In this document: piece by piece, positions 1 through 10,467 of the stretch | How the letters are laid out: every line of letters begins with the position of its first letter | Position numbering within the stretch: position 1 is the first letter of the stretch | From: Porodaedalea pini | Lineage: Eukaryota > Basidiomycota > Agaricomycetes > Hymenochaetales > Hymenochaetaceae | Direction of reading: 5' to 3' | Assembly (NCBI GenBank): GCA_002794775.1 | Contig: NBAY01000006.1 | Span: 1,116,001 to 1,180,000 of the forward strand | DNA length: 64,000 bases | Position numbers and translations under genes: made by a program | The notes under the pieces: generated by a model | What the model was told of the DNA's origin: nothing | The model's database searches: none | Seen by the model: only the letters and a program-made list of their open reading frames with translations

Positions 1-2895
1 GAGGAAAATCTTGTCTCCAGCCTTGTACTCTACCGAAGCTCCTGCTGTCCGGTCGTGGTAGTGCTTCATGTCCTCTGCCGCCTTGACCAGATTGTCCTTT
101 GCTACGCGATGAGTCTCCTTGATGTGCTTCGCGAATTCTTCTGCCGACATGTTGGCAGAGGAAGTTCGTACAGTGTCGAAGCTCTTAGGGTGACGTCCGG
201 TGTTCATGTAGAAGGGTGACATTTTTGTCGCCGAGTGTTTGCGGTTATTGTAAGCAAACTCTGCGAGGGGGAGCCAGTCTTTCCAGTCTGATTGCCGATG
301 GTCAACGAAGAGTCGGAGATACTGTTTGAGCTCTTGGTTGACACGTTCCGTCTGACCATCTGTTTGTGGGTGGTACGCGGTTGACAGGTTGCCTTCGATG
401 TGCAGGAGATTGTACAGCTCCTTCATCATCGACGCATCAAACTGCGTGCCTCGGTCATGGATGATCTTCTTTGGTAGGCCATGGAGACGGAAGACGTGGT
501 CACGGTATAACTGAGCCATACCTTCCACTGACAATTTCGTCGTTGTCGGGATCACATGCATCTGTTTCGAGAACCTGTCCACAAAGACGCAGATCGCGTT
601 GTGTCCCTTAGAGTCCAGGAGCTCTCCAATTAGGTTGACCGTGACAATTTCCCAGGGACCTTCAGGGACTGTGTTTGGATGAAGCGGCCTCGACCTGGAC
701 GTTCTTAAGGCTTTTGTCTGTTGACAACGGTCGCATCCTCGGACGTATGCTCGGACATCGGAGAACATCGACGCCCACCAGAAATTGCGACGGACGAGCT
801 CTACTGTCTTCGATGCTCCCGGATGACCGGCCAGTACCGAGTCGTGGCACTCTTGTAACATGGCCTCCTTCATTGTCGACGGAACGTATATCTTGTCTTT
901 CATCCGCCACAACCCGTCGACTTCCGTCATGTTCATCAGCCTCTCCGACTCGTCCTGCGCCCTCTGCACTTCACCCACTCGTTCCACCACCTCGTCACGC
1001 GATGTTCGTACCACTCCACGGTTCAGCCACTTGTCCTTGATGAACACGACACTGTCGTTGTCATCCTTGCCCTGATCATAGCCCGCCATGTGTGACAGCA
1101 AGTCGGCCTTGCCCATCATCTTCCCCAACTTGTGTTCGAGGTGGAAGTCGAATTCTTCAAGTTCGGTCCGCCAGCGAGCTTGACGATAGCTCAGCTTCTG
1201 CGCTGACCTGAAGTAGGTGAGGTTGGCGTGGTCGGACCAGATTTTGATCTTGTGGCGAGCGCCAAGGAGGTACTGCCGCCACTCCTTGAGCGCTGAAACG
1301 ATTGCGAGCATCTCCTTGTCGTAGATCTCGTAGTTTCGTTCCGCTGGTTCGAGTGCCTCTGATCTGTAGGCGATCACCCTCCACTTTCCTTCCTGCTTCT
1401 GCAACAACACACCGCCGAGTGCAAAGTTTGACGAGTCCGCCTCCACGCGGAAAGGGCCTTCGTCGTTGGCGATGGCTAGGACTGGAGGTGAGCAGAGATG
1501 TCGTCTCAGCTCCTCGAACGCTTCCTGCTGTTCGGTCTCCCATACCCAGTCCTTCTTGCCTGTTAACGATGTTAACGGTCGGACTACCTTGCTGTAGTCC
1601 TTAATAAACCGTCTCAGCCAGTTTCCCATGCCAAGGAACTGTTGCAGCTCCTTGAGGTTTCGTGGGACAGGCCAGTTCACAATCGTGTCCGTCTTTGCCA
1701 GGTCAGCCCTGATCTCGCCGTTGCCAATGATGTGACCGAGGTACTTGACGACTTTGGCATCGAATTCGCACTTCTCCGGCTTCAGGTATAGGCCGTTTTC
1801 TCGGAGGATCTGGAGTACACGCCTCGACGTGTCGATATGCTCCTCGATGGTTTCTGAGAGGATTAGGATGTCGTCGAGGTATACGATGATCAGGTTAGCG
1901 TAGATCAGGTCCTTGAAGATGTGGTTAACAAAAGCCTGGAACGTTGCCGGTGCATTGCAAAGGCCAAAGAACATGACCGTTGGTTCGAAGAGGCCCATGT
2001 TCGTGCGAAATGCTGCTTTCCATTCGTCACCCTCGCAGATCCGGATATTGTAGTACCCCCAGCGAAGGTCAAGCTTAGTGATATACTTCGCTTTCTTGAC
2101 CTTATCAATGAGTTCGTCGATGAGAGGGAGAGGATACTTGTTCTTGATCGTACCATCATTGAGCTTACGGTAATCCTGGATCGGGTGTAGCGATTTGTCA
2201 GCTTTCTTAATGAAGAAGAAAGGCGATGCCATGGGCGATATCGATCGTCGGATGCGACCAGACTTCAAGTTTTCATCGAGGAAGTCCTTGAGTGACTGTT
2301 GCTCCGTTGGCGTGAGCGGGTAGATTTTACAGTCGCTCGGTTTGAAGTCAGGCTTCAAGTCGATGACATGATCCCAGGGTCAGTGTTCCGGCAGCTTCTC
2401 GAAGCCTTTTTCGCTGAAAACGTCGGCGTAGTCGTTGAGGTACACGGGCCAGGACACCTTGTCCATTCGTGTCTCATTCACCCTCCTCATCTGTTCCACC
2501 ACCTCCTTCACCTTGCCTAGGTCTTCCACCGGCTCCCTCTTGATCGCACATTCCTCTGGACAGCGAGTGAATTCAATCGAACCCGTTTTCCAGTCGACCT
2601 CGGGGTTATGACGTCGAAGCCAGTCGTACCCCAGGAATATGTTTGACGACACTAGGGACGTTACCGCAAGGACGATCCTTTCCTCATGGTGGCCAATCAT
2701 GAGCTCAACTTCGACGTATTCTTCGATCAGCCCAGCCTCGTTGTGCATGCCATCGGCGTTGAGTACTGCGAGGGGTTGGATGTAACGCTTGGTCTCCAAC
2801 CCATACCGTTCGACGAACCTCACATTGATGCACGATCCTGTACACCCCGAGTCCACAAGGGTGTGCACGTCCACCTCTCTCACTTCGCCCACTAC
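1..2895 (-). pseudogene. Element C pol, 3' part (protease, RT, RNase H, integrase; truncated by window)
   Basis: This minus-strand frame reads from the protease at the right to the post-integrase region at the left edge. Near 2850 it encodes the DSGCTGSC protease motif. Further left it has the reverse transcriptase, RNase H and integrase sequences seen in A and B, including the HDRGTQF block of the integrase core. A CGA to TGA nonsense codon at 2380-2382 interrupts the segment between protease and RT. I saw no other stop in the stretches I translated, but I did not check every codon. The right end stops at B's ACTAC target site; the continuation is at 15201. Confidence 0.85.
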
Positions 2896-3242
2896 TGTTA
2901 GGCGGGAGCCCGGGAGACGACTCGGACTGGGCAGGCCTCGGCTGACTGTCGTCTGGGACGTGCTATACTCGAGCGTAGACTCGGGACACGCTTACTCAGG
3001 CTAGGTCGTTGCGGAGGTAAGAGGAAAAGCAGAACAAGGAGTTCATGCGATTCCTGAGACCTTATATAGCGACGACCGTGAGACTATATTACCTAACATT
3101 ACATAACGAGTGGGAATGGAACAAATGAAGGTAGTGTGGGAATGATTGTGTAAGATGGGTAAATATAATGAAAAGGACGAATATAATAAAGGAAATGGTA
3201 AAAGGGAAAATAAAGGAAAAGGTGAAAGTTCAGGTTCTAACA
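2896..3242 (-). repeat. 3' LTR of element B (347 bp)
   Basis: The LTR begins TGTTAG and ends CTAACA on the plus strand, a perfect 6-bp terminal inverted repeat. It has the short form without the 66-bp segment found in A's 5' LTR and in C. It contains the same TATATAAGG box and the same GTTCTGCTTTT start-of-RNA sequence as the other LTRs. It differs from its partner at 14854-15200 at two sites. Confidence 0.95.
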
Positions 3243-3256
3243 TTACCCCCCCTTCA
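3243..3256 (-). promoter_or_regulatory. Polypurine tract of element B overlapping the pol stop
   Basis: Read on the minus strand this is AAGGGGGGGTAA directly against the 3' LTR, the expected position for plus-strand DNA priming. The tract is coding: it supplies the last Lys-Gly-Gly codons and the TAA stop of pol (3243-3245), so no spacer separates pol from the LTR. Confidence 0.8.
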
Positions 3257-6200
3257 AGGTTGGGCGTCCCGACCAACCATGATCGCAGTCGTCAGGCTCG
3301 GTGTCGATGAAGAGCGGACGGAGTCGTTGACGAGGGATGTCGAGTTTCCGAGGTGCACCGGGATGTTTGAGGTAGAACTCAGCAATTGCCTCCTTCGCGT
3401 TCTCGCCGAAGTCCGTCTCAGGTTGCCAAGTAGGTTCATTGTAGCCGACCCACTTGACAAGGTACTGTAGTTTCCCTCGGTGCAGACGTGAGTCTAAGAC
3501 TTCCTCGAGTTCGTATTCCTCCTCGTTGTCGACGATGTCTGGCGGCGGCGGCGGCGGTTGCTTCTGGCTTTCAAAGGACGGTTCGACGGCGGGTTTCAAC
3601 AGGGCTTCGTTGAAGACAGGGTGGACCTTTTTCCATCGCTTCGGGAGTTTGAGCTTGTACGCGCTCGCTCCTACCTTGTCGACTATGTCAAAGGGGCCGT
3701 ACCATTTGTCTGCGAGTTTCTTTGTCGGCGAGTCCGTACTGATGTTTCGCCCGTCAAGGAAGACTTTGTCTCCAGCCTTGTACTCCACCGAAGCTCCTGC
3801 TGTCCGGTCATGGTAGCGCTTCATGTCCTCTGCTGCCTTGACTAGATTGTCCTTAGCAACGCGATGAGTCTCCTTGATGTGCTTGGCGAATTCTTCCGCC
3901 GACATGTTGGCAGAGGAAGTTCGTACGGTGTCGAAGCTCATAGGGTGACGTCCGGTGTTTGCGTAGAAGGGTGACATCCTTGTCGCTGAATGTTCGTGGT
4001 TGTTGTAGGCGAACTCTGCGAGGGGGAGCCAGTCCTTCCAGTCCGATTGCCGATGATCGACGAAGAGCCGGAGGTACTGTTCGAGCTCTTGATTGACGCG
4101 TTCCGTCTGACCGTCCGTTTGTGGGTGGTATGCCGTTGACGGGTTGCCTTCGATGTGTAGGAGTTTGTATAGCTCCTTCATCATCGACGCATCGAACTGT
4201 GTGCCTCGGTCGTGGATGATCTTCTTCGGTAGGCCATGGAGGCGGAAGACGTGGTCTCGGTATAACTGAGCCATGCCTTCCGCTGACAGTTTCGTCGTCG
4301 TCGGGATGGCATGCATCTGTTTCGAGAATCTGTCCACGAAGACGCAGATTGCATTGTGTCCCTTAGAGTCCGGGAGTTCTCCGATTAGGTCGACCGTGAC
4401 GATCTCCCAGGGACCTTCAGGGATCGCGTTAGGATGAAGCGGTCTCGACCTCGACGTTCTTAAGGCTTTCGTCCGTTGGCAACGGTTGCATCCTCGGACG
4501 TATGTTCGGACATCGGAGAACATTGACGCCCACCAGAAGTCTCGACGTACCAGTTCGACCGTCTTCGACGATCCAGGATGTCCTGCCAGGGTCGAGTCGT
4601 GGTACTCCCGCAATACCGCTTCCTTCATCGTCGACGGCACGTACACCTTGCCTTTCATCCGCCACAACCCGTCGACCTTCATCATATTCGTCGGCCTCTC
4701 CGACTCGTCTTGCGCTCTCTGCGCCTCACCCACTCGTTCCAACATTTCATCACGCGACGTCCTTACCACCCCACGGTTCAGCCATTTCTCCTTGATGAAC
4801 ACGACGCCGTCATTGTCATCCTTGCCCTGATCATAGCCCGCCTTGCGTGACAGCAAGTCGGCCTTGCCCATTGTCTTCCCCGACTTGTGTTCGAGGTGGA
4901 AGTCGAATTCCTCGAGTTCGGTTCGCCAGCGAGCTTGACGATAGCTCAGCTTCTGCGCTGACCTGAAGTAGGTGAGGTTGGCGTGGTCGGACCAGATTTC
5001 AATTTTGTGGCGAGCGCCAAGGAGGTATTGCCGCCACTCCTTGAGCACCGAAACGATCGCGAGCATCTCCTTGTCGTAGATCTCGTAGTTTCGTTCCGCC
5101 GGTTCAAGTGCCTCTGACCTGTAGGCGATCACCCTCCACTTCCCTTCCTGCTTCTGCAACAACACACCACCGAGCGCAAAGTTCGACGAGTCCGCTTCTA
5201 CGCGGAAAGGGCCCTCGTCATTGGCGATGGCTAGGACTGGAGGTGAGCAGAGATGTCGTCTCAGCTCCTCGAACGCTTCCTGCTGTTCGGTCTCCCATAC
5301 CCAGTCCTTCTTGCCCGTTAACGACGTCAACGGTCGGACCACCTTGCTGTAGTCCTTAATAAACCGTCTCAGCCAGTTTCCCATGCCAAGGAACTGTTGT
5401 AGCTCCTTGAGGTTCCGTGGGACTGGCCAGTTTGCAATCGCCTCCATCTTTGCCGGGTCAGCCCTGATCTCTCCATTGCCGATGATGTGGCCGAGGTATT
5501 TGACGACCTTGGCGTCAAACTCGCACTTCTCCGGCTTCAGGTACAGGCCATTCTCTCGGAGGATCTGGAGTACGCGCCTCGACGTGTCGATATGCTCCTC
5601 AATGGTTTCCGAGAGGATCAGGATGTCGTCGAGGTATACGATGATCAAGTTCGCGTAGATTAGGTCCTTAAAGATGTGGTTGACAAAGGCCTGGAACGTG
5701 GCCGGCGTGTTGCAAAGGCCAAAAAACATGACCGTCGGTTCGAAGAGGCCCATGTTCGTGCGAAACGCTGCTTTCCATTCATCACCCTCGCAGATCCGGA
5801 TATTGTAGTACCCCCAGCGAAGGTCAAGCTTAGTGATGTATTTCGCTTTCTTGACCTTGTCGACGAGTTCGTCAATGAGAGGGAGGGGATACTTGTTCTT
5901 GATCGTACCATCATTGAGCTTACGGTAATCCTGGATGGGGCGTAGCGATTTGTCGGCCTTCTTAATGAAGAAGAAGGGCGACGCCATGGGCGATATCGAC
6001 CGTCGAATGCGACCCGACTTCAGATTCTCATCAAGGAAGTCCTTGAGTGACTGCTGCTCAGTCGGCGTGAGCGGGTAGATTTTACAGTCGCTCGGTTTGA
6101 AGTCGGGCTTCAAGTCGATGACATGGTCCCAGGGTCGGTGTTCCAGTAGCTTCTCGAAACCTTTTTCGCTGAAAACGTCGGCGTAGTCGTTGAGGTATGC

Positions 6201-6453
6201 GGGCCAGGACGTCTCGTCCATTCGCATCTCACTCACCCTCCTCATCTGCTCCACCACCTTCTTCACCTCGCCTAGGTCCTCCACCGGCTCCCTCTTGATC
6301 GCACATTCTTCTGGACAGCGGGTGAATTCGATCGAGCCCGTTTTCCAGTCGACCTCCGGATTGTGACGTCGAAGCCAGTCGTACCCCAGGAAGATGTTCG
6401 ATGACGCTAGGGACGTTACTGCGAGGACGATCTTCTCCCGATGACGGCCGATC
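3243..6453 (-). pseudogene. Element B pol, 3' part (late protease to chromodomain)
   Basis: An uninterrupted frame of about 1,070 codons. It starts inside the protease where A inserted, and continues through RT (YLDD present), RNase H, integrase (His-His-Cys-Cys zinc finger; catalytic Asp, Asp, Glu blocks) and a C-terminal chromodomain (LVKWVGYNEPTWQPE). It ends Lys-Gly-Gly-stop at the LTR. The missing N-terminal piece is at 12644-13088. I see no internal stop, so element A is the only lesion. Between copies the protein is nearly identical to that of A, except for the linker after the protease, where the sequences diverge strongly. Confidence 0.9.
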
Positions 6454-6810
6454 TGTTAGGCGGAAGCCCGGGAGACGGCTCGGACTGCGCAGGCCTCGGC
6501 TGACTGTCGTCTGGGACGTGCTATACTCGAGCGTAGACTCGGGACACGCTTACTCAGGCTAGGTCGACGCGGAGGTAAGAGGAAAAGCAGAACAAGGAGT
6601 TCATGCGATTCCTGAGACCTTATATAGCGACGACCGTGAGACTATATTACCTAACATTACATAACGAGTGGGAATGGAACGAATGAAGGTTGTGTAGAGG
6701 GAGTGTCGGAAGTGATTGGAAAGATGATTAAAGATAATGAAAAGGAGCAATTAACAGAAACGAAAAAGGAAAAGGGGAAATAAAGAAAAGGGGAAGTTCG
6801 AGTCCTGACA
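6454..6810 (-). repeat. 3' LTR of element A (357 bp, short form)
   Basis: It begins TGTTAG and ends CTGACA on the plus strand. It equals the 5' LTR at 12221-12643 except for one base (GACTGCGCAGG versus GACTGGGCAGG) and the absence of a 66-bp segment. Both LTRs are copied from one template, so the length difference must have arisen after or during insertion. The 66-bp segment is bounded by 25-bp direct repeats. Confidence 0.95.
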
Positions 6811-6823
6811 TTACCCCCCCCTC
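6811..6823 (-). promoter_or_regulatory. Polypurine tract of element A overlapping the pol stop
   Basis: Minus strand GAGGGGGGGGTAA abuts the 3' LTR. As in B, it encodes the last Arg-Gly-Gly codons and the TAA stop of pol (6811-6813). Confidence 0.8.
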
Positions 6824-9800
6824 AAGGTTGGGCGTCCCGACCAACCAAGATCGCGGTCGTCTGGCTCGGTGTCGACGAAGAGCGGACGGAGTCGTGAGCG
6901 AGGGATATCGAGTTTGCGGGGAGCACCGGGGTGTTTGAGGTAGAATTCAGCAATTGCCTCCTTTGCGTTCTTGCCGAAGTCCGTCTCCGGTTGCCAGGTC
7001 GGTTCGTTGTACCCGACCCACTTGACGAGGTACTGTAGTTTACCTCGGTGCAGACGTGAGTCAATGACCTCTTCAACCTCGTATTCCTCTTCGTTGTCGA
7101 CGATTTCCGGTGGTGGCGGTGGCGGTAGCTTCTGGCTCTCAAACGACGGTTCAACGGCGGGTTTCAACAGGGCTTCGTTGAAGACAGGGTGGACCTTTTT
7201 CCATCGCTTCGGGAGTTTGAGCTTGTACGCGCTCGCTCCTACCTTGTCGACGACGTCAAAGGGGCCGTACCATTTGTCTGCAAGTTTCTTTGTCGGCGAG
7301 TCCGTACTGATGTTTCGCCCGTCAAGGAAGACCTTGTCGCCAGCCTTGTATTCCATCGATGCTCCTGCCGTCCGGTCATGGTAGCGTTTCATGTCTTCTG
7401 CTGCCTTGACCAGATTGTCCCTTGCCGCGCGATGGGTCTCCTTGATGTGCTTCGCGAATTCTTCTGCCGACATGTTGGTAGAGGAAGTTCGTACGGCGTC
7501 GAAGCTCCTAGGGTGACGTCCAGTGTTCGCGTAGAAGGGTGACATCTTTGTCGCCGAGTGTTCTCGGTTGTTGTAGGCGAACTCTGCGAGAGGGAGCCAG
7601 TCTTTCCAGTCTGACTGCCGATGGTCAACGAAGAGCCGGAGGTACTGTTCGAGCTCTTGGTTGACGCGTTCCGTCTGACTGTCCGTTTGTGGGTGATACG
7701 CCGTCGACGGGTTGCCTTCGATGTGTAGGAGTTTGTACAGCTCCCTCATCATTGATGCGTCAAACTGCGTGCCTCGGTCATGGATGATCTTTTTTGGCAA
7801 GCCATGGAGACGGAAGACGTGGTCACGGTACAGTTGAGCCATGCCTTCCGCTGACAATTTTGTCGTCGTCGGGATCGCGTGCATCTGTTTCGAGAACCTA
7901 TCGACGAAAACGCAGATTGCGTTGTGCCCCTTGGAGTCCGGGAGTTCTCCGATGAGGTCGACCGTGACAATTTCCCAGGGACCTTCAGGGACCGCGTTTG
8001 GATGAAGTGGCCTCGACCTTGATGCCCTCAGAGCCTTCGTTCGTTGGCAGCGGTCACATCCTCGGACGTATGCTCGGACATCGGAGAACATCGACGCCCA
8101 CCAGAAGTCTCGACGTACCAGTTCGACCGTCTTCGACGATCCCGGATGTCCTGCCAGGGTCGAGTCGTGGCACTCCCTCAACACCGCTTCCTTCATCGTC
8201 CACGGCACGTACACCTTGCCTTTCATTCGCCACAACCCGTCGACTTCTACCATATTCGTCGGCCTTTCCGACTCGTCTTGTGCCCTCTGCGCTTCACCCA
8301 CTCGTTCCAACACTTCATCTCGCGACGTCCTCACTATTCCACGATTCAACCACTTTTCCTTGATGAAGACGATGCCGTCGTTGTCATCCTGGCCCTTGTC
8401 GTAACCTGCCTTGCGCGATAATAGGTCCGCCTTGCCCATCGTCTTCCCCGACTTGTGTTCGAGGTGGAAGTCAAACTCTTCGAGTTCGGTTCGCCAGCGG
8501 GCTTGACGGTAGCTCAGCTTCTGCGCTGACCTGAAGTAGGTGAGGTTAGCGTGGTCGGACCAGATTTCGATCGTGTGGCGAGCGCCGAGGAGGTATTGTC
8601 GCCATTCCTTGAGCGCCGAAACGATCGCGAGCATCTCCTTGTCGTAGATCTCGTAGTTTCGTTCAGCGGGTAGGAGCGCTTCTGACCTATAGGCAATCAC
8701 CCTCCACTTCCCTTCCTGTTTTTGCAACAACACACCGCCGAGCGCAAAGTTTGACGAGTCCGCTTCTACGCGGAAAGGACCCTCGTCGTTGGCGATGGCT
8801 AGGACTGGAGGTGAGCAGAGACGTCGTCTCAGCTCCTCGAACGCTTCCTGCTGTTCGGTCTCCCATACCCAGTCCTTCTTGCCCGTTAACGACGTCAGCG
8901 GATGGACCACCTTACTGTAGTCCCTGATGAACCGTCGTAGCCAGTTACCCATGCCGAGGAATTGTTGTAGCTGTTTCAGGTTTCGTGGGACCGGCCAGTT
9001 CGCAATCGCCTCCGTCTTTGCTGGGTCAGCCTTGATCTCGCCATTACCGATGATGTGGCCGAGGTATTTGACGACCTTGGCGTCAAATTCGCACTTCTCC
9101 GGCTTCAGGTACAGGCCATTCTCTCGCAGGATCTGAAGGACGCGCCTCGACGTGTCTATATGTTCCTCAATGGTCTCCGAGAGGATCAATATGTCGTCGA
9201 GGTATACGATGATCAGGTTAGCGTAAATCAGTTCCTTGAAGATGTGATTGACAAAAGCCTGGAACGTTGCCGGGGCGTTGCAGAGACCAAAGAACATGAC
9301 CGTCGGTTCGAAGAGGCCCATGTTTGTGCGAAAAGCTGCTTTCCATTCGTCACCCTCGCGGATCCGGATATTGTAGTACCCCCAGCGAAGGTCAAGCTTA
9401 GTGATGTACTTCGCTTTCTTGACCTTGTCGACGAGTTCGTCAATGAGAGGGAGGGGATATTTGTTCTTGATCGTACCGTCATTGAGCTTACGGTAATCCT
9501 GGATCGGGCGTAGCGATTTGTCGGCCTTCTTAATGAAGAAGAAGGGCGACGCCATGGGCGATATTGACCGTCGAATGCGACCCGACTTCAAGTTTTCATC
9601 AAGGAAGTCCTTGAGTGACTGTTGCTCTGTTGGCGTGAGCGGGTAGATTTTACAGTCACTTGGTTTGAAGTCGGGCTTCAAGTCGATGACGTGGTCCCAC
9701 GGTCGGTGTTCCGGTAGCTTTTCGAAGCCTTTTTCGCTAAAGACGTCGGCGTAGTCGTTGAGGTATGCGGGCCAGGACTCCTTGTCCATTCGCACCTCTC

Positions 9801-10467
9801 TCACCCTCCTCGTCTCCTCTGCTGCTCTCCACACCCTCCGCATACCTTCCTCGTCGTCCTTCTCTACCACGCATTCACCTGGACAGCGGGTAAAGTCGAG
9901 TGTCCCCGTCTTCCAGTTGACCTCTGGATTGTGTCGTCGAAGCCAGTCGTACCCCAGGAAGATGTTAGAAGACGCCAATGAGGTTACTGCCAGGACGATC
10001 TGTTCCTTATGATGACCGATCGTGAGTTCAACGTCAACGTATTCCTTGATCAACCCAGCTTCGTTGTGCGTGCCGTCGGCATTGAGCACCGCAAGGGGTC
10101 GGATATACCGCTTCGTCTCTAGCCCATACCGTTCGACGAACCTCACGTCGATGCACGATCCTGTACATCCCGAGTCCACGAGTGCGTGAGCGTCTACCTC
10201 CCTCACTTCACCTTTCACACTGTGTCCGACGTTCAGGAGAAGGTCCAGCTGGCGTCCGCCAGTTCCTCTCATGAATAACTGCTCGTACCCTTCACTTCTT
10301 TTTACACCGGTGGGGACTTCATACTCCGGAAAACCATCGACGTCGTTCGCATCTACGTGTTGTACAGACGGTTGGTTATATTTTAACGAGTCCGGATTCA
10401 AAGTCCCTTGTTCTTCCCGGTCAGTCGCCCCGATGGCTACGCCTGACCACTCGCAAAACCCTGCGAG
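6811..10467 (-). CDS. pol: Element A Pol: protease-RT-RNase H-integrase-chromodomain polyprotein
   Basis: The frame opens after a TGA at 10468-10470, overlaps the end of gag, and has no AUG at its start, so it is probably made as a Gag-Pol fusion by -1 frameshifting. Counting from position 10401, there is a protease Asp in DSG near residue 76 and an RT YLDD box at 400-403. RNase H acidic residues are near D548, E589 and D616. The integrase zinc residues are H745, H752, C782 and C785, and its catalytic triad is D815, D875 and E911 (35-residue spacing, DD35E). A chromodomain lies at about 1105-1157. The chromodomain marks a chromovirus, a clade whose integrase tails in studied fungi bind modified histone H3; here that is inference. 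No internal stop. Confidence 0.95.
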   Translation of the reverse strand, partial: LAGFCEWSGVAIGATDREEQGTLNPDSLKYNQPSVQHVDANDVDGFPEYEVPTGVKRSEGYEQLFMRGTGGRQLDLLLNVGHSVKGEVREVDAHALVDSGCTGSCIDVRFVERYGLETKRYIRPLAVLNADGTHNEAGLIKEYVDVELTIGHHKEQIVLAVTSLASSNIFLGYDWLRRHNPEVNWKTGTLDFTRCPGECVVEKDDEEGMRRVWRAAEETRRVREVRMDKESWPAYLNDYADVFSEKGFEKLPEHRPWDHVIDLKPDFKPSDCKIYPLTPTEQQSLKDFLDENLKSGRIRRSISPMASPFFFIKKADKSLRPIQDYRKLNDGTIKNKYPLPLIDELVDKVKKAKYITKLDLRWGYYNIRIREGDEWKAAFRTNMGLFEPTVMFFGLCNAPATFQAFVNHIFKELIYANLIIVYLDDILILSETIEEHIDTSRRVLQILRENGLYLKPEKCEFDAKVVKYLGHIIGNGEIKADPAKTEAIANWPVPRNLKQLQQFLGMGNWLRRFIRDYSKVVHPLTSLTGKKDWVWETEQQEAFEELRRRLCSPPVLAIANDEGPFRVEADSSNFALGGVLLQKQEGKWRVIAYRSEALLPAERNYEIYDKEMLAIVSALKEWRQYLLGARHTIEIWSDHANLTYFRSAQKLSYRQARWRTELEEFDFHLEHKSGKTMGKADLLSRKAGYDKGQDDNDGIVFIKEKWLNRGIVRTSRDEVLERVGEAQRAQDESERPTNMVEVDGLWRMKGKVYVPWTMKEAVLRECHDSTLAGHPGSSKTVELVRRDFWWASMFSDVRAYVRGCDRCQRTKALRASRSRPLHPNAVPEGPWEIVTVDLIGELPDSKGHNAICVFVDRFSKQMHAIPTTTKLSAEGMAQLYRDHVFRLHGLPKKIIHDRGTQFDASMMRELYKLLHIEGNPSTAYHPQTDSQTERVNQELEQYLRLFVDHRQSDWKDWLPLAEFAYNNREHSATKMSPFYANTGRHPRSFDAVRTSSTNMSAEEFAKHIKETHRAARDNLVKAAEDMKRYHDRTAGASMEYKAGDKVFLDGRNISTDSPTKKLADKWYGPFDVVDKVGASAYKLKLPKRWKKVHPVFNEALLKPAVEPSFESQKLPPPPPPEIVDNEEEYEVEEVIDSRLHRGKLQYLVKWVGYNEPTWQPETDFGKNAKEAIAEFYLKHPGAPRKLDIPRSRLRPLFVDTEPDDRDLGWSGRPTLRGG

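Noticed and set aside
1157..1543. Minus-strand frame inside element C pol
   Set aside because: It is out of register with the RNase H/RT frame that matches A and B, a shadow.
6454..6810. Reading this LTR as the 5' LTR partner of 2896-3242
   Set aside because: Flanks ACTAC and TTACC do not match, and the U3 sequences differ. The partners are 6454-6810 with 12221-12643, and 2896-3242 with 14854-15200, each with perfect target duplications.
6811..10401. Independent start of pol at 10401
   Set aside because: The codon there is TTG, not ATG. The frame stays open upstream into gag, so a Gag-Pol fusion by frameshift fits better.
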